64,000 nt of DNA. It comes from Amaurobius ferox. Its lineage: Eukaryota > Arthropoda > Arachnida > Araneae > Amaurobiidae. The stretch spans positions 162,781,250 through 162,845,249 of the forward strand of contig OX578135.1 in assembly GCA_951213105.1 (NCBI GenBank). The letters run 5' to 3'. Under the pieces are notes generated by a model that saw only the letters and a list, made by a program, of their open reading frames with translations, ran no database searches and had not been told where the DNA came from. Both the position numbers and the translations under genes were made by a program. Positions 24,201 to 39,200 of the stretch are shown here, one piece after another; position 1 is the first letter of the stretch; every line of letters starts with the position of its first letter.

Positions 24201-27200
24201 TAATTTTTTAGTTTTTACCACATTTTTTTTTCTTTTTGGGGGAAAAAAAAAATACTAGTCAAACAAAACAATTCTGCAAGGGAGAAATAATCTATTGACA
24301 AAGCTCTGCTCTATATGTAATGAAAAAAGTATAACAAAACATGTTGTACAATTGAAATTAAAACTGAAAGGGAGATTATTAAACTATTATGGGAATAAAA
24401 AAGTTAAAATATTTAAAAAAACACACAAAAGGGCAAATGCAGTAGAGTCCCAATTATCTACATCCTGTTTATGCAGATGTCCTAATTTTCAGAACTAAAA
24501 TTGTTAATTTCTTTTCTTAAGCATAAATGTTGAATGATTAGCAATAAATTTTGTTATAACAATTATTTTGCAAAATTATTTTTTTTTCTCCTATAAAAAT
24601 TTTAGTTATCCATGCTGTGGTCAGTATCTGCTCTCAAAATGTGAGACATTAATTTTATCTCAGGGGTTGCAAGAAATTATTTTCACTGTTTTACTGAATT
24701 GAAGGAATTGATTTCAAATGAAGAATTGAATTGAATTGGGCAAATGTCAACAGTTATGAGAACATAAAAAACTCTGATACAATAACTTTGCTAGACAATG
24801 TAATGACTAATTTGCAGCAATAGCCAGAAATAGTATCAGGTAAGCTGGTTGGTAAGTAGCTGTAAAAAGATGCATCTCGGGAAGTGATTCAAAATTAAAA
24901 CAGATTTTTTTTTAACTTTGTGATTTTTAAGTTTTCCTTCAAATAAGATATATTCCCCACAAAAAATATTTATTGATATAAATTATATTATTATATAAAT
25001 AATACATTCCAAGATTTTCGTTTATCTCAGTCACAGTTTCCATCTGATTCAGATATTGTACAAAGTTGTGCTGTAACAAAAAATTGATCGAACATTCCTG
25101 TCATAGTTAAGTGTAAAACATGCAAAATAAAATAATAGGCTTCGTTCTTTAAAGATGTTTGTTCAAATGAATATATAAGAAATGAATGCCTACACGTCTA
25201 ATTTATAAATAGTGTGGATACAAACAAAAAGCTTTTGAAATTTCTACCGTAGTGAAAAATTAATTCCAGATTTATGCTTAATGATACACTATGCAACAAA
25301 GTTATATGTATTGACATATTTACAGAAAACTGCAGGACTAAATTTGCTTAGCTGACACTTTCTATCAAATGATACCTATTTCACAAGTTTTAATTTTTAG
25401 AAAACAGAATGTAGTTAAGTGAAAAAATAAATAAAATGATAAAGAAATGTTATAAACTTCATTTTGGAACAATGATGCCAAGTAGTAATAGTTTATATTC
25501 AGGCTTTAATTGCAACCAAACACTGAATTTTCTTATTAGTTTTATAACTGTATTAATTCCGATACATATTTTACTAACTTGCATAAATAAAAAATAAATA
25601 AATAATTAAAAAAGTATGATACAGTGATTAATTATACATAAAAGTGACATAACATAAAAATTAAATCTTATGATAAAGTTACAACATGAATCCAGTTATG
25701 TTAAACTTCTGAATAATTTCTAAAACATTAACCTAATTTTATCAGCAATAGTCATAAAAGAAAAATTAATTAAGACATTTAATTTTTCAATGAATAAAAG
25801 TAATTATATAAAATGAAGTGAATCAATTCTTACCATCAGTGTAGAGCCTGCAAAAAATCCACATATTGTGTTCCATGCTTGGTCAGCTTCCTTTATTAAG
25901 CTACGAACAGCTTCTGTCTGTTTACCAACTGATTTGGAGACCAAGCTAATACGACAAACCACTTTATACACTTCAATAACATCTGTAATAGAATTTAAGA
26001 AATAAAGCTTAAAGTTCATTGGGTAAATAGGTACCGGAAAGGGATTTAATGATCGAAGGTTATTAAAGGGAAATATTTTTTTTTTTTCATATAAACCCAC
26101 ATTTAAAGAGATTTGAGATAAAAACATTATGAACTTTTAATTGACACAAAGTTAAATTAGGCCTGATTTGCTTGCATTTAATGGGCAAAATTTTTGTTCT
26201 CTGGATTTAATGAGTGTTCAAGATAATAAAACTGAATGAAATATAGAACAAAAAGATTAATCATATATAAAACATTGATTATGAAACACTTTCCAACTGA
26301 AATGCAATTTTATTTAAACATCTCTAAAATGTGATACATTCAGCAGTGATATTTTTAAAATTATCATAGTAAAATAATTTATTTTACTTGGAAACTTAAA
26401 ACTTTATCCAAAAAGGCAATGCTATAAAACTGCTTGCTTCTCTAAGTAAAATCAGTGAATATTAAATGCATATCACTTATATTTCAGACTCCAGAGGTAA
26501 ATAATTTTGAGTTAAAAAATTCAGCAATTCTTATACAATTCATTTTACAATCGCTTGTTTTGTTTACATTTTGCATACGTTAAAACTAGGCTTCATTGCA
26601 GAAATAATCAAAGTTTAGTGATCATTTAAAATAAAAATTATTGTAATTGCGTAGACACAGAATTTAGAAATACAGATAATATGCAAAAATAAAGCGGTTT
26701 AAAGCGGATGCAACACTAAACATACATACAAGAAAGATCAATCATGAATAAAGCATTGATTATAAAACACATTTTAACTGTAATTTTATTTAAACATCTC
26801 TAAAATACGATACATTCAGAGGCGATATTTTTTTAATTATCACAGAACTACAATAATTTATTTAACTTGGAAAATTAAAACCATGGAGGTAAAAGTACTT
26901 TCTAACTCCATGCTTAAAACTTCATTCAAACTTTATTCAAATGATGCCAGTGAAATATAAATCATCTGGGTCTCTATGTAAAAGCAGTGAATATTTCATT
27001 CATACACTTTTATTCCAGACTCCAAAGTTAAATAATTTTGCAAGAGAAAAATTCAGTAATTCTTATACAACTCATATTACAATCTCATTTACATTTTACA
27101 TTCGTTAAAGTTAGGCTTCATTGTAGAAATAATCAAAGTTTGATGATCATTTAAACTAAAAAATATTGTAATTGTGTTGGCACAGAATATAGATGCACAG

Positions 27201-30200
27201 AAAAAATGTCAAAATAAAGTGGTTTTAGGACAGATGATGCAACACTAAATATAAATATAAAAAATCTTTAAAAATCACGATTTTTACTCTGGGAAAAAAG
27301 ATGGATGCCATATTTCATTTTGAAGTGGGTAACATGACTGCTTCATATTATATGGGTGTCATTATTATTTTAATTTTTACTTTAAAAAACTACCAAACAT
27401 ATTTTGCTGAAATTTTTTTATATATTTTATAGGATAATTTAAATATTTCCTAAAATTTTCAAAGCAATTTGTGAATTTTAACTTCACTTAAAAAATGTTT
27501 TACAAATGAGGTTTCATAGGGTTCAATGTATTTCATTTTTTCATTTTACATTCGTTAAAATTCAATCTAAAACTAATTGAGTGATATTATTCATTTACAT
27601 TCTCATATATCACACAGACTGTCTCAACAACATACTAAAATTTCATTTTGATAGTCATTTTTATGGTAGTTATCGTGCGAACGGACAGACAGACAGATTG
27701 AACAATGTCATAAACACTTTTCAACTATGTTGTAAAGTGTTATAAAGATGATTAAAACCAAAGAAAAATAAAAAGCCTGCACATCGCTCATAAATGGATC
27801 TAGGAGTCACATTTAAAAATTTAAACACCAGCTACATAAATAACAAGTCTTACTTAAACCTAGCCTGAGCTAAAAGGCATATCACAACTGGCTTTCATTT
27901 TGATAGTCATTTTTATGGTAGTTATCGTGTGAACGGACAGACAGACAGATTGAACAATGTCATAAACACTTTTCAACTATGTTGTAAAGTGTTATAAAGA
28001 TGATTAAAACCAAAGAAAAATAAAAAGCCTGCACATCGCTCATAAATGGATCTAGGAGTCACATTTAAAAATTTAAACACCAGCTACATAAATAACAAGT
28101 CTTACTTGAACCTAGCCTGAGCTAAAAGGCATATCACAACTGGCCGTTTCTCAAGTTATATATAGGTTTTTTTGCACCAAACGGATTTAATGAGTATAAA
28201 TTCTGAATTTCAAAACAAAATTAAAAAAAAAATTCTATTTTTAAAAATGATCTTTTAACAAAATGCTAAGTTTCCAAACGAGGACAGAACAAAATTTTAA
28301 TCAACCATCTAACATGAACTGTAAAATGCCCAGTCAAATTATAGTAACTATGCAACTGAAGCAAAATTAGGGTTCTCACAAGAAGTTTTTGACTTTCAGT
28401 TGAGAGCAAGCAGAGTACAAGGTGATCTTTAAGAAAATCAACCACAGAATTCTGAAAATGTCCCACTGCTAATTATGTTAAAGAAAGTCAAAATTTTGTT
28501 ACAAATTTCATATACAGTTTTCGAATCTGATCTATAAAATAGTTATAGGTAAGAAAATAAGATATTTTGTTTATTAACTAAATACTATTTTACAACATGA
28601 GCAAGACAAATTTAAAGTCAAGTTTGATTTTTCATACAATTAAAATCAAGATTTGTTTTTCACAATATGAAATATTTGTAATTAAACTGAACTGATCAAA
28701 GTGAATTCTTCAATCATAATTTTCTACATTATTGCATAACTTTAGAATCTTTTAACTTACTTTTAACATAATTTCCACCTTCTTCTGAGGAGAGCACTTC
28801 ATTGCAAACTGAGCTGCAACTCATTTGATTAAAAATCTTTTTAGTACTTCGTAAAATATTGATACAACTTTGCAAGCAACGAATCCAACTACTGATGTGT
28901 TGATCCTCTTCTTTGGCCTAAATAAGAATGCCATAAAATAAACACATTGTAAACCATAAAAATTAACATTTATTAAATGTATAAAAATTACTTTTGGAAA
29001 TTATGGACAAAATGATTTTGTATACACTAAACAACCAACAAGAATTTCTATTAAATCAGACGAAGAAAACCTTGATCACCTATTAGGCCAGATAATAATT
29101 TTAATGGTAAGACACTGGTGTAATAAACTAGAAGTGCAATTAACTTTGCAATAGACTAGATTTGTAAATTTTGCATAAAATGCAAGGAATCTAAAAAATT
29201 CCCAAACCTGTTTTAAATTTATTATATAAAGTTCGAAATAGCATGGTAAACTTAAATATTCTTCAGCATGTTTGTCGTCAGATAACCTTTCACTTATCCA
29301 AGTAAAGAAACATAAATATGAGTTAGTCAACAAAGAATCAACAATGGCAAAGGATCGCAGCTAGAAGCATATTTTGATTTTAGCAAAACTAGTGACACCA
29401 AATACGATTGCTGCTCAATTTCTTCATTATACAAAATTGCTAAGTTTGTAACAAAATACATAAAATAACTTTTCCTCTTTACATTTTTACTAACTCATAC
29501 TATAGAATATAGTATAGAAAAGGATTTTTTTTACAAAAATTTTCGATTTTGATATCAATATATGTTTTAGGACCTCCTGAACATCTTAAAGTGATGTCCA
29601 TCTGTTTGTTTGTGGTCCATTTCTTGTGTGCATGAAAGCTGCCACAAATATTAATGGATTTTCATGAAACTTTATATCGAGCTTTGTTATTGAAAAATCT
29701 AGAACTAGATAAAATTTGTTAAAATTTTATATTTTCTTAACATGGCAGCACAGGACAAAATTTGACATAATTATGCATAAAAGGGGTCATTTATAGCTCA
29801 ATGATCACGAAATTTAACAGTTTCAATAATTTTAGTGAAAAATAGCTGCAATACAATTTTTGTGTTCGCAATATCATTAGTCCCCACCCTCGGAGGTCCA
29901 TCTTGGTATTGATCACAAGATTTTTCAAGCCCTTTGAAATAAAGAGTAAAATGCTATAATTGTGAACATTTGGATTAACATTGCAGATTTTTCAAATTTT
30001 TTTTTTCTTGGGGGGGGGGGGGGGGAAGTCTTTTAAAATGGATTCTGGTATGAGGAAGTTGAGCCACACTCCAGTTACTTTACTCATAAGGTTTAATAAG
30101 CTTGGCATTAGTTTTTTGTTTCTTTATCTCAATCTAAAGAACAGCTTTCAATGTTAACATTTTTTTTTCAGCTTTTTTTTTCTGTTTATAATAGTCCAGT

Positions 30201-33200
30201 TAATAAAGGGGGGGGGGGATATTTTGGTAAGATTAGCATTTCTTTCTCAATTCTTGCGAATCAACATGAGATATATGAAAATATTTAAATATTTTCTATG
30301 TATAAGAAATTCCAGATGTGACTATGAAACAAGTTCAAAAATTTAGAGGATGATTTACATGACATGATAAATAAGTTACAAAAGAATAACACTGTTTGTA
30401 AGACACACACAATCATGGTGCAAATCTTATTCTCAAATTTCCTTTTCCAAGAAAAACTCTTGGAAGAATTTAGAAGTGGGAAATATATACTGCTGGAAGC
30501 TGCTACAATCTAACACAAATTCTTAAGAAATTATACATTCCCATCTCACAAGAATGTTCAGAACTCGAGTTAAATACATGTGCACTTTTAAATGTATTAT
30601 GCATGAATAAGTTTTCAACATTAAATTAATAAAATTTTATTTTCTTTAAAAATTGTTTATAAAATTCTAAAAATTCCCTACAATCTCAATCTCTAAAAAA
30701 TTAACAGCGAGCTGGTGCAAGCCTCACTATCTGATTTTGTCAATTTGCAAAAGTTTGAACTGTTTATAATAGCCCAGTTAATAAAGGCAAAAAAGGTCCA
30801 TAACCCACAACAAATTCAGGGAAAGCTGAATTTTTGTACACAAATAGTACATGTTAAGAAATGTATTTTCCGAAAAGTGCCTCCCCCCCCCCCCAACTCT
30901 GAAATCGTAGTATCCCAGAAATAAATTTATATTTCATGAGTGAGACATTGGAGAATAATGTAGTTGGTATCAAACTGTTTCAATTACCTCATGGAATATG
31001 TATATATTCTTTAAATGTTTTTAAATATGTGTATCTTTTTATACCAGTAGAGAATATGTAGTAAAATTTGAGAGTTTTTAACAAAAATTTGTAGTTATTT
31101 GCGTGATATATAATATTTCAGGCTAATTTATAATTTTAAACTTTAAAACGATGTATAGTTCATTTCCAACTTCTTCTATAGATACTGCAAAGAAAGAAGT
31201 TAAAAGATGGCAAAAAGTTCATTCTCAGGTATAATAAACTGTTTCCACACAAACTATTTGATTTGATAAATGTTTCATAATTTTTGTCTGAGTCCAGTGT
31301 CAAGGCCCACCTTTTCTTCAAAGCCAATTTTTTCATATGTGTATCGACCACTCACGGATGCAGGAGGTGAAATCTGTAGGTGGACTGACTTGTGTTGATC
31401 CATGGTGCACCTACTTTTTTATATATAAATGAAGAATTCGTAGGAGCTTCAATGACCACTAATGGGATGCATTAACAGCATGGAGAACTACGAGAAAGTC
31501 ATAAAACAAGGGATGACAGTGATCCTACGAAGTTTGTGAGCTGATTAAACCAGAACAATCCTATTGCTCAGATGTCAGATGCCTTCAGGTTTAGTATCCA
31601 ATAATACAGTTAATTGTGATACTGCTTTTGAAATATGTCTTGCAGCAATTAAAAAGTGAAAAGACTGAATTTCAATGAAATAAAACTGCACAGAAAAGAC
31701 ATGGTCATCCACAAGCAATCGGTAAAAATGTTAGAATAAAATCAAATAAAGTTTCAATAAATTCTCAACAAATATTTGATAGAATTATATGCATCTCTTA
31801 CAGTCCTACGAAACTTAAGACTTATTTTGAGTTTGAACTAGCTTCATTCCCCTTGTCATTATTTGATGGCGCTTTTTTAAGAAAAGGTACTAAATCATCT
31901 TTAATGAAAGTATTTAATGAGGGAATTGTGGAAAAAACTATTATGAACCTTTTACATTCAGTCTTATAGCTCAGAGATTATACATATAAATGCATTATTG
32001 ACAAATTCACTTCAAATATATCTAAAATAAAAGGTATGATTCAAAAAGTGTATTTTTTTATGGTTATCCCGACAAAATAACAGGAACAGTTAAGAAAAGC
32101 AGCCAAGAGGATGGCAGCTTTTATTTTATTTATTGAAAACACAGAATGTATTGCACTGTTTTCCGAAAATTACAGAAACAAGAGAAGATTAGTAACAATA
32201 TTATCACAACACTTGCTGAAGAAAAACATTGATGTTTTGATGGCTGAGGCAGATACGATATTGCATTAAACAAAATTCAATTGTATCACAAAGCTGTTGT
32301 TGGCTGAATGTAACACCACCTCCTCTTTGTATGGTGTCAGGAAAATTAAAGCAGTAGATCTCATTGTCTTCTGCAAGCAAAAGTCTTCCTACAAGCTAAT
32401 GTTGTTAAAAATGATCTTTATGACTAAACCAATATGAAAATATTAATGAAGCATGCTATTTCCTCTTTAAAAAACTGACTGCCAAACTTTTGCTAAAATC
32501 AACCTTTGATCTGGTTAGATTTCCACCCACAAAAAATGCTGCTGAACAGCATCTCTTAAAAGTATATAACCAAATTCAAATTTAATTAGGAAATAAAGTT
32601 GTATCTACTGATTGGGAATGGACAAAAGAAGATAGCAATTTAAAACAAATTCCAACAACCTATCCATTATCATCACAAGAATTGTTAAGTATTTCTTGCA
32701 ATTGTAAAGCTGCTTGTGCTCATTCATGTAGTTGTCGCTGATCATGTTTTCTTTGCATGTTTATGTGGGGATATTGTAATGGACTTTATTGTTCCAATAC
32801 AAAAGTGGATTCCAGTGAAGATAATAACTTTGAAGTATGAAATGTTAAGAGTCCATAGTTTAAAGTAATCAAAAACATTTTAAAATTACAGCTCAGTTAC
32901 AATGTAATGATTTGAAAAATCTAAATAATCTATAATTTCTATTAAATCCACATGATAAATATTCATGTTATTGCAGTAAAACCAAAACTCCCTATATAGA
33001 ATAATATGGTTCAAACATTATCTCAGTTTTTCAGTAATTTAAGTTCTTCACAAATTACAGGAAGAAGAGAAGATTAATTATATGTGATGATTTACAAGAA
33101 AAGCATCCAGTCATCGGAAATTTTCAAAATTGAGTTTAGGGCCTTATTAAGAATAGCTTTTCAAGCTAATTCTAACGAATAACCACATAGCTTTACGATA

Positions 33201-36200
33201 ATTGCAACTCATCTTACAAATTTTGCATTATCACTCAAGCAAGAATATTAAAATAGAAACAAGAAAGATCAATCATGCATAAAGCATTGATTATGAAACA
33301 CTTTCCAACTGCAATGCAATTTTATTTAAATATCTCTAAACTGCAATACATTCAGTGGTAATATTTTTAAAATGATCACAATACTACATTAATTAATTAT
33401 ATTTGGAAACTTAAAATTTCATCGAAAAAAATGAACTTTATTCAAATGATGTCATTGAAATATAAATCGAGTGGTTTAAACATCTCTAAAATGTGATACA
33501 TTCAGCGGTAATATATTTAAAATTATCATAATAATACAATAATTTATTATATTTGAAAATTTAAAACTTCATTGAAAAAAAAAATGAACTTTATTCAAAT
33601 GACGTCATTGAAATATAAATCGCCTGGCTCTCTATATAAAAGCTGTAAATATTTCATTCATACACTTTTATTCCATTCCTTTCATTCATTACAATACTAC
33701 AATAATTTATTTTATTTTAAAACTTAAAACCATGGAAGTAAAAATAATTTAACTCTATGCTTAAAACAAAAATGTCTGCTATAAAATCATCTGAATCTCT
33801 ATGTAAAATCAATGAATGTTTCATTCATATTAGCTATATATTGCAGACTCCAGAGCTAAATAATTTTGAGTTAAAGAAATTCAGCAATTCTTATACAACT
33901 CATCCTGCATCCTTATGTTGTTGTTGTTGAAACCCAGACCGTCCGACCTACCAGAAAGGTGTAAGGTAACTGTTTGGACGGTCGGGAAGTGCCACCCAAT
34001 TTAGACCGGAACCCAGTGGGAGAGGCATCCACAGGGACCGTACCCTCCTTCCCCTACCACCAACCTCTCGGAAGGACTTTCTGACCCACATGTTTAACGT
34101 GATCGTACTCCGCATGAACACGGCGGCAGTTTTGGCAGTGGCTGGAATCGAACCCGGGCCTACCGAGTACAACTCCAGCGCGCTAACCAATGGGCTACCG
34201 CGCCCCCCTGCATCCTTATGTGTTTATATTCTTCATAAGTGAAAATTATGCTTCGTTGTAGAAATAATCAAAGTTTGATGATCATTTAAACTCAAATATA
34301 TTGTAATTGCATTGTTTCAGAATGTAGATGCACACAAATTAAGCAAGAATAAAGCAATTTTAGGACAGAAACAACAGTAAATATAAATTAATAAGAAAGA
34401 TCAATCATGCATAAAGCATTGATTATGAAACAGATTCCAACTTCAATGCAATTTTATTTAAACATATCTAAAATGCGATACATTCCTCAGTAATATTTTT
34501 AAAATTATCACAATACTACATTAATTTATTATATTTGAAAACTTAAAACTTCATCGAAAAAAATGAATTTCATTCAAATGACAGCATTGAAATATAAATT
34601 GCCTGGTTTAAGCATCTCTAAAATGCAATACATTCCTCGGTAATATTTTTAAAATTATCATAATACTACAATACTTTATTATATTTGAAAACTTCATCGA
34701 AAACAAATGAAAGTTATTCAAATGACTTCATCGAAATATAACACGCCTGGCTCTCTCTATAAAAGAAGCATTTCATTCATAAACTTTTTTTCATTAATTT
34801 CCATCACAATACTATAATAATTTATTTTATTTCAAAACTTAAGACCATGGATGTACAAGTAATTAAACTCTATACTTAAAACTTCATCGAAAAAATCGTC
34901 CTTCTTTGTGTAAAATAAATGAATATTTCATTCATATCAGCTATATTGCAGACTCCATGAGCTAAATAATTTTGCATTAAAGAAATGCACCAATTCTTGT
35001 ACAACTCATTCTACATCTTTTGGTATTTACATTCTCCATAAGTGAAAATTAGGCTTCGTTGTAGAAATGATAAAAGTTGGGTGATCATTTAAACTCAAAT
35101 ATATTGTAATTGTGTCGTTTCAGAATATAGATGCACAGAAATTAAGTAAAAATAAAGCGGTTTTAGGATGGATACAACACTAAATATATATTAGAAAGAA
35201 CTTTAAAAATCACGATTTTGACACAAGATGGATGCCATATTTTATTTTGAAGTGGGTTAAGTGATCTCCTCATATAATATGGGTGTGATTATTATTTTTA
35301 TTTTTATTTAAAAAACTACCAAATATATTTTGCTGAAAGTTTTGTCACATTTTTTATGGGATAATTTGAATAGTTCCTAAAACTTTTGAAGCAATTTGTG
35401 AATTTTAAGTTCGCTTAAAAAATGTTTGAAAAATTAGGTCCCATAGGGTTCAATGTATTTCATTTTTTCAACCCGGGTTCAGTTCAAAACTAATTGGGTG
35501 GTGATATTATTCATTTATATTCCCATAGGTCCCACAGATCATCTGAACAACATACTAAAATTTCATTTTGATAAAGTCATCTTTACAGCAGTTATCATGC
35601 GAACGGACAGACAGACAGACAGAATGAACAAAGCCATAAACACTTTTCAACTATGTTGTAAAGTGTTAAAAAGCAGCTTTAAAGTTTTGGGGCTAATAGA
35701 AAAAATTTTATTTCTCAGAATTGGTAACACGCAGAGAGCATAATGAAAATGTTTCTCATATTTGAAAAGCATGCGGTTACTTTAATCCACTAAAAATTAA
35801 AATTGCATAGTTGTCTGTATAATTGCTATATATCACATTATCTCGGAAGTAAAATTATTGACAAATGGACCTTTTTCTTGTAAATCATCACTTACAATGA
35901 AAAGTATAATATGAAATTTAAAGCACAGACGAAATCCTGCCTCGACAATGACACTCAGGACTATTATATATCAAGAACTATTATATATCAATTTAAACCT
36001 TGTAAAATTTACTTTAATGTAACATACATTTAATTGAAATATATTTAATTCTAAAAGTCTACTTAATGTTAAAACACAAAAAGTTAGATAAACCCAATAC
36101 AATATAGTTATATTTATGAAATTTACAAGAAATAAACAATATATGTACAAAATATACTGAAAAACACATTTATCATTATATTTGAAATAATTTAAAACCA

Positions 36201-39200
36201 ACTGCATCATTGTACGAGGTTCCATTCACAAGAAATAAAATAAATTCCTAAATGCTACAATTTAATACTTCAGAGGTGGGTGGGGGAAAGCAATCGGCGG
36301 ATTTTAGAGGACTTTTGGGGGGGAAATATATGTTTTAGCACTATGTTTTAGCACTATTCATGTGCTAAAATTCTGCTTCCCTGAATTTGTTTTGTTATGG
36401 ATCCATGTCTTTAATGATTGGGCTATAAAGAGAATTGTGTGAAGCTGTTATAAGAGTTATAAGAGAGCTGTTATAAGAGAGTACTTATAAAGTTAAAATT
36501 ATGAAAAATATTGCTGTACACCCTATTTGGCAAGGTGACTCTCACATGATCCAGAAATAAGACTAAGCAAAAGGACTAAAAAAAGGGGGGAGGGGAAGCC
36601 CTTTTCAATATATGTGGATGCAGGTTTACTACATGATTTTACCTAGTAATTGCTTATGTTTTCGATGGATACATTTGCTTTACTTAACTTTTACTTCAAC
36701 CTTTCAATGAATGTCTCGCAACCCATTTTAACTTGTTTCTTATATTCAGCAAAGATCCAAAATTTATCTGAAAAGTATCTACAAAATTAAATAAAATTTT
36801 CAAAGTATTTGTGCATGGCATTTCCATGTACATCTACATGCTATAACTCTGATGCTTAGAATTTACATTTTTACTCAAAAGTGAAAAGTCTGATCATTTT
36901 AATACTTAGGTTACTGGTAGGCCATACCTAATATATATTTTAAGAAGAATAAAAGAAATTAAAGAAACATAGTTTGTGAAGAGTAGAATCACTTGCCTTT
37001 TCCTGTCGTATGACACTGTATTTATCTGTAAGTGGTAAAGATGATTGAAAAACTAATCCTACTGATGTTGCGGAAGATTCATCTAAATAAAAACATTTGA
37101 TATACAATATGAACATTTATCATACAAGCTAATTTAATTATAAAAATTACATCAAGAAAAAATGAAGTTAAAATAAAATTTAGCCCCCTGGATCTTTAAA
37201 TAAATAGTATAAGCATTAATCTCAAATGGATACTAGGTATGAAAAATTATCGACCTCTAAATGAATCTTTTGAGTGCACTTTTCAGAAACTAATAAAGCA
37301 ACCACCTTTAAGTTAAGAGAGAGGATGAAAATGTGTGATTTAAACAATCTATTTCTAAAGTATGAACTTGTTAAGCTGACTACAGATTCTATAGAATAAT
37401 GAAATTTTCAGTTTTAAAATTTAAAAGGAAATTTCCATGTTTTGAAACTTTTATAACAGAAAACACAATACATTCAAATTTTTAATTTAAAAAACAAATA
37501 AACTGGGAATCAAAATTAGAAGTCTTCAAATTAACCTGTTATAATGCAATACACCAAAATCTTAAAAACTCATTTTAATGAACTTTTGTAAATTAACTTA
37601 GCACTTTGTAATTCTACACATTTAATTGTATATACATAAGGTTACATTAAATTATTTTCAATATAGATTAATTTCACACAAATGTCAACCTAGACACTAT
37701 TTTTAAAATATAAAAAAACTGATATGCTTTGGTTTCAATTTGTTTACAAATTCTTTCATATTTTATAAAAATGAAAGAATTTTCAATTTTTTTTAATAAA
37801 AAATTGCTTTACCAGCTGTTCTTTTATGTCCTCTCTTTCAGCCGAAGCATGAGATCTACTTAACCCAAATTTCAACATGCTGCTGATACCCTAATTTTTA
37901 CGCACATCTTTTTATTTTCTTTTTCGCATGAAATAACCACATTGTGCTTTCTTAAAAATAAAAGCAAATATTTATTTGCTTAAAGAATTTTCTTTTTTAT
38001 TGCCAATAAATTAAAGCATGTTTGTATGTCATGTCTGTTATTTTTTTTAATTTAAAGAAAAAACTACTCATATAAAATGCTTAGCACTTCATTTCCTCTT
38101 TCAATATGTCAGAATAAAGTGTTCCTTCAAAATTGGTAAAAAAAGTTTATAAAGCAAATGAAATAATAAAGTTTTAATTTTGTTATGTTTGTCACTTTCC
38201 CTCCAAAGAATTACTGGGACAATTTAATTTTTAAATTAAATTGTCCCAGTAATCTTAAAACAAACATAGAAATAATTAAAATATTAGGTCACTGCATATT
38301 TATTTTAAAGATAACTGTAACAATAATGGTTCAAAACAGAAGTGTTCTGAACTAAAGTGCTCTAAACTAAAATAATTCTGAATATTTTTCTTATATATTT
38401 AAAAGTAGGTTAATATCATTAGTTCTGAAATCAACTGTGTCATCAATTTAATGTATTTTTATTTCTACAGAAGGAAATATTACAGTGGGAGTTATAGATT
38501 TTTTTTTTTTAACATTATTTTTAGCATAACACAATTTCAGTTCTCACAGCTAAGTCTAATTCTAAAATTTTAATATATATTGAAACAAATGTATTGCTCG
38601 TTAATATATTTGTAAGTTATTTCTGAGCAATTTATGCTAAATAATATCAACTCTTTTTTTACAGTTTTGATGTAGTAAAATGACCAAAACAGCAGCTAAG
38701 AGGCAAAGAGAAAGGCATGAAAAACTAAAAGTAATGGGGAAATGTGAAGACTACAAGAAGAAAGAATCTGAAAGAAATACAGGTAGAATGTCTTAATGAG
38801 AAAAGCGATACCGAAACAATGGATGAAAAAAAATCGCCAGAAGAAAGATAAGCTGAACCACAGGAAATTTAGACAAAGGCAAAACATAAATTTGCTGAAA
38901 TCAATTCTCCGACTAAAGCATTTGGAAGTCGGCAAGCTTTCGGAAAAGCTGTTGCAAGAACAAAAAAATTTCTTCCAAGGAGCCCTAGAAAATGCAATGT
39001 AGTTGCAAAAAAATTAGTTGACCTTTTTACACCAAATTTAGTTGCACAGACTTTGGAAACTAAATGCCACCATTCTACTACTGTCAAAGAAGAAACAAAA
39101 GAGCTTAGAAATTATTATAATAGTGATAGTATCTCCACTCAAGATCCTGGAATTAGAGATTTTTGTATTATTGAAGAAGATAATAAAAAAATTAAAATAC

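Larger units (their letters stand above)
21241..25833 (-). other. Synergin last intron
   Basis: Contains a G homopolymer (about 21542-21554), two copies of repeat R4 (about 21770-22000 and 23690-24010) and a possible pogo/Tigger end, CAGTAGAGTCCCAATTATC, near 24439 without a partner. Short ORFs here (for example 23446-23673 and 24295-24498) have no recognisable homology. Confidence 0.6.
28918..36996 (-). other. Synergin 8 kb intron bounded by the GC donor
   Basis: Holds repeat R4 copy 3, the decayed orphan gene at 31.4-32.85 kb, repeat A cluster 2 and the full SINE. G or C homopolymers sit near 30210 and 30884. The stretches 30090-31430 and 35720-36990 show nothing recognisable beyond these. 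Confidence 0.6.

Noticed and set aside
25983..26127. Upstream extension of the synergin exon as a separate gene start
   Set aside because: Precedes a clear acceptor (TTCTATTACAG) and reads as AT-rich intron.
33948..34190. 80-codon minus ORF
   Set aside because: Lies wholly within the tRNA-derived SINE, a Pol III element.
34140..34206. A genuine tRNA gene
   Set aside because: A and B boxes are good, but the piece is joined to a SINE body with a CAA tail and target duplication, and no full cloverleaf was confirmed.
26729..35672. CRISPR-like array from repeated units
   Set aside because: Units are kilobase-scale, diverged, unevenly spaced and in a eukaryotic intron; they are transposon-type repeats.
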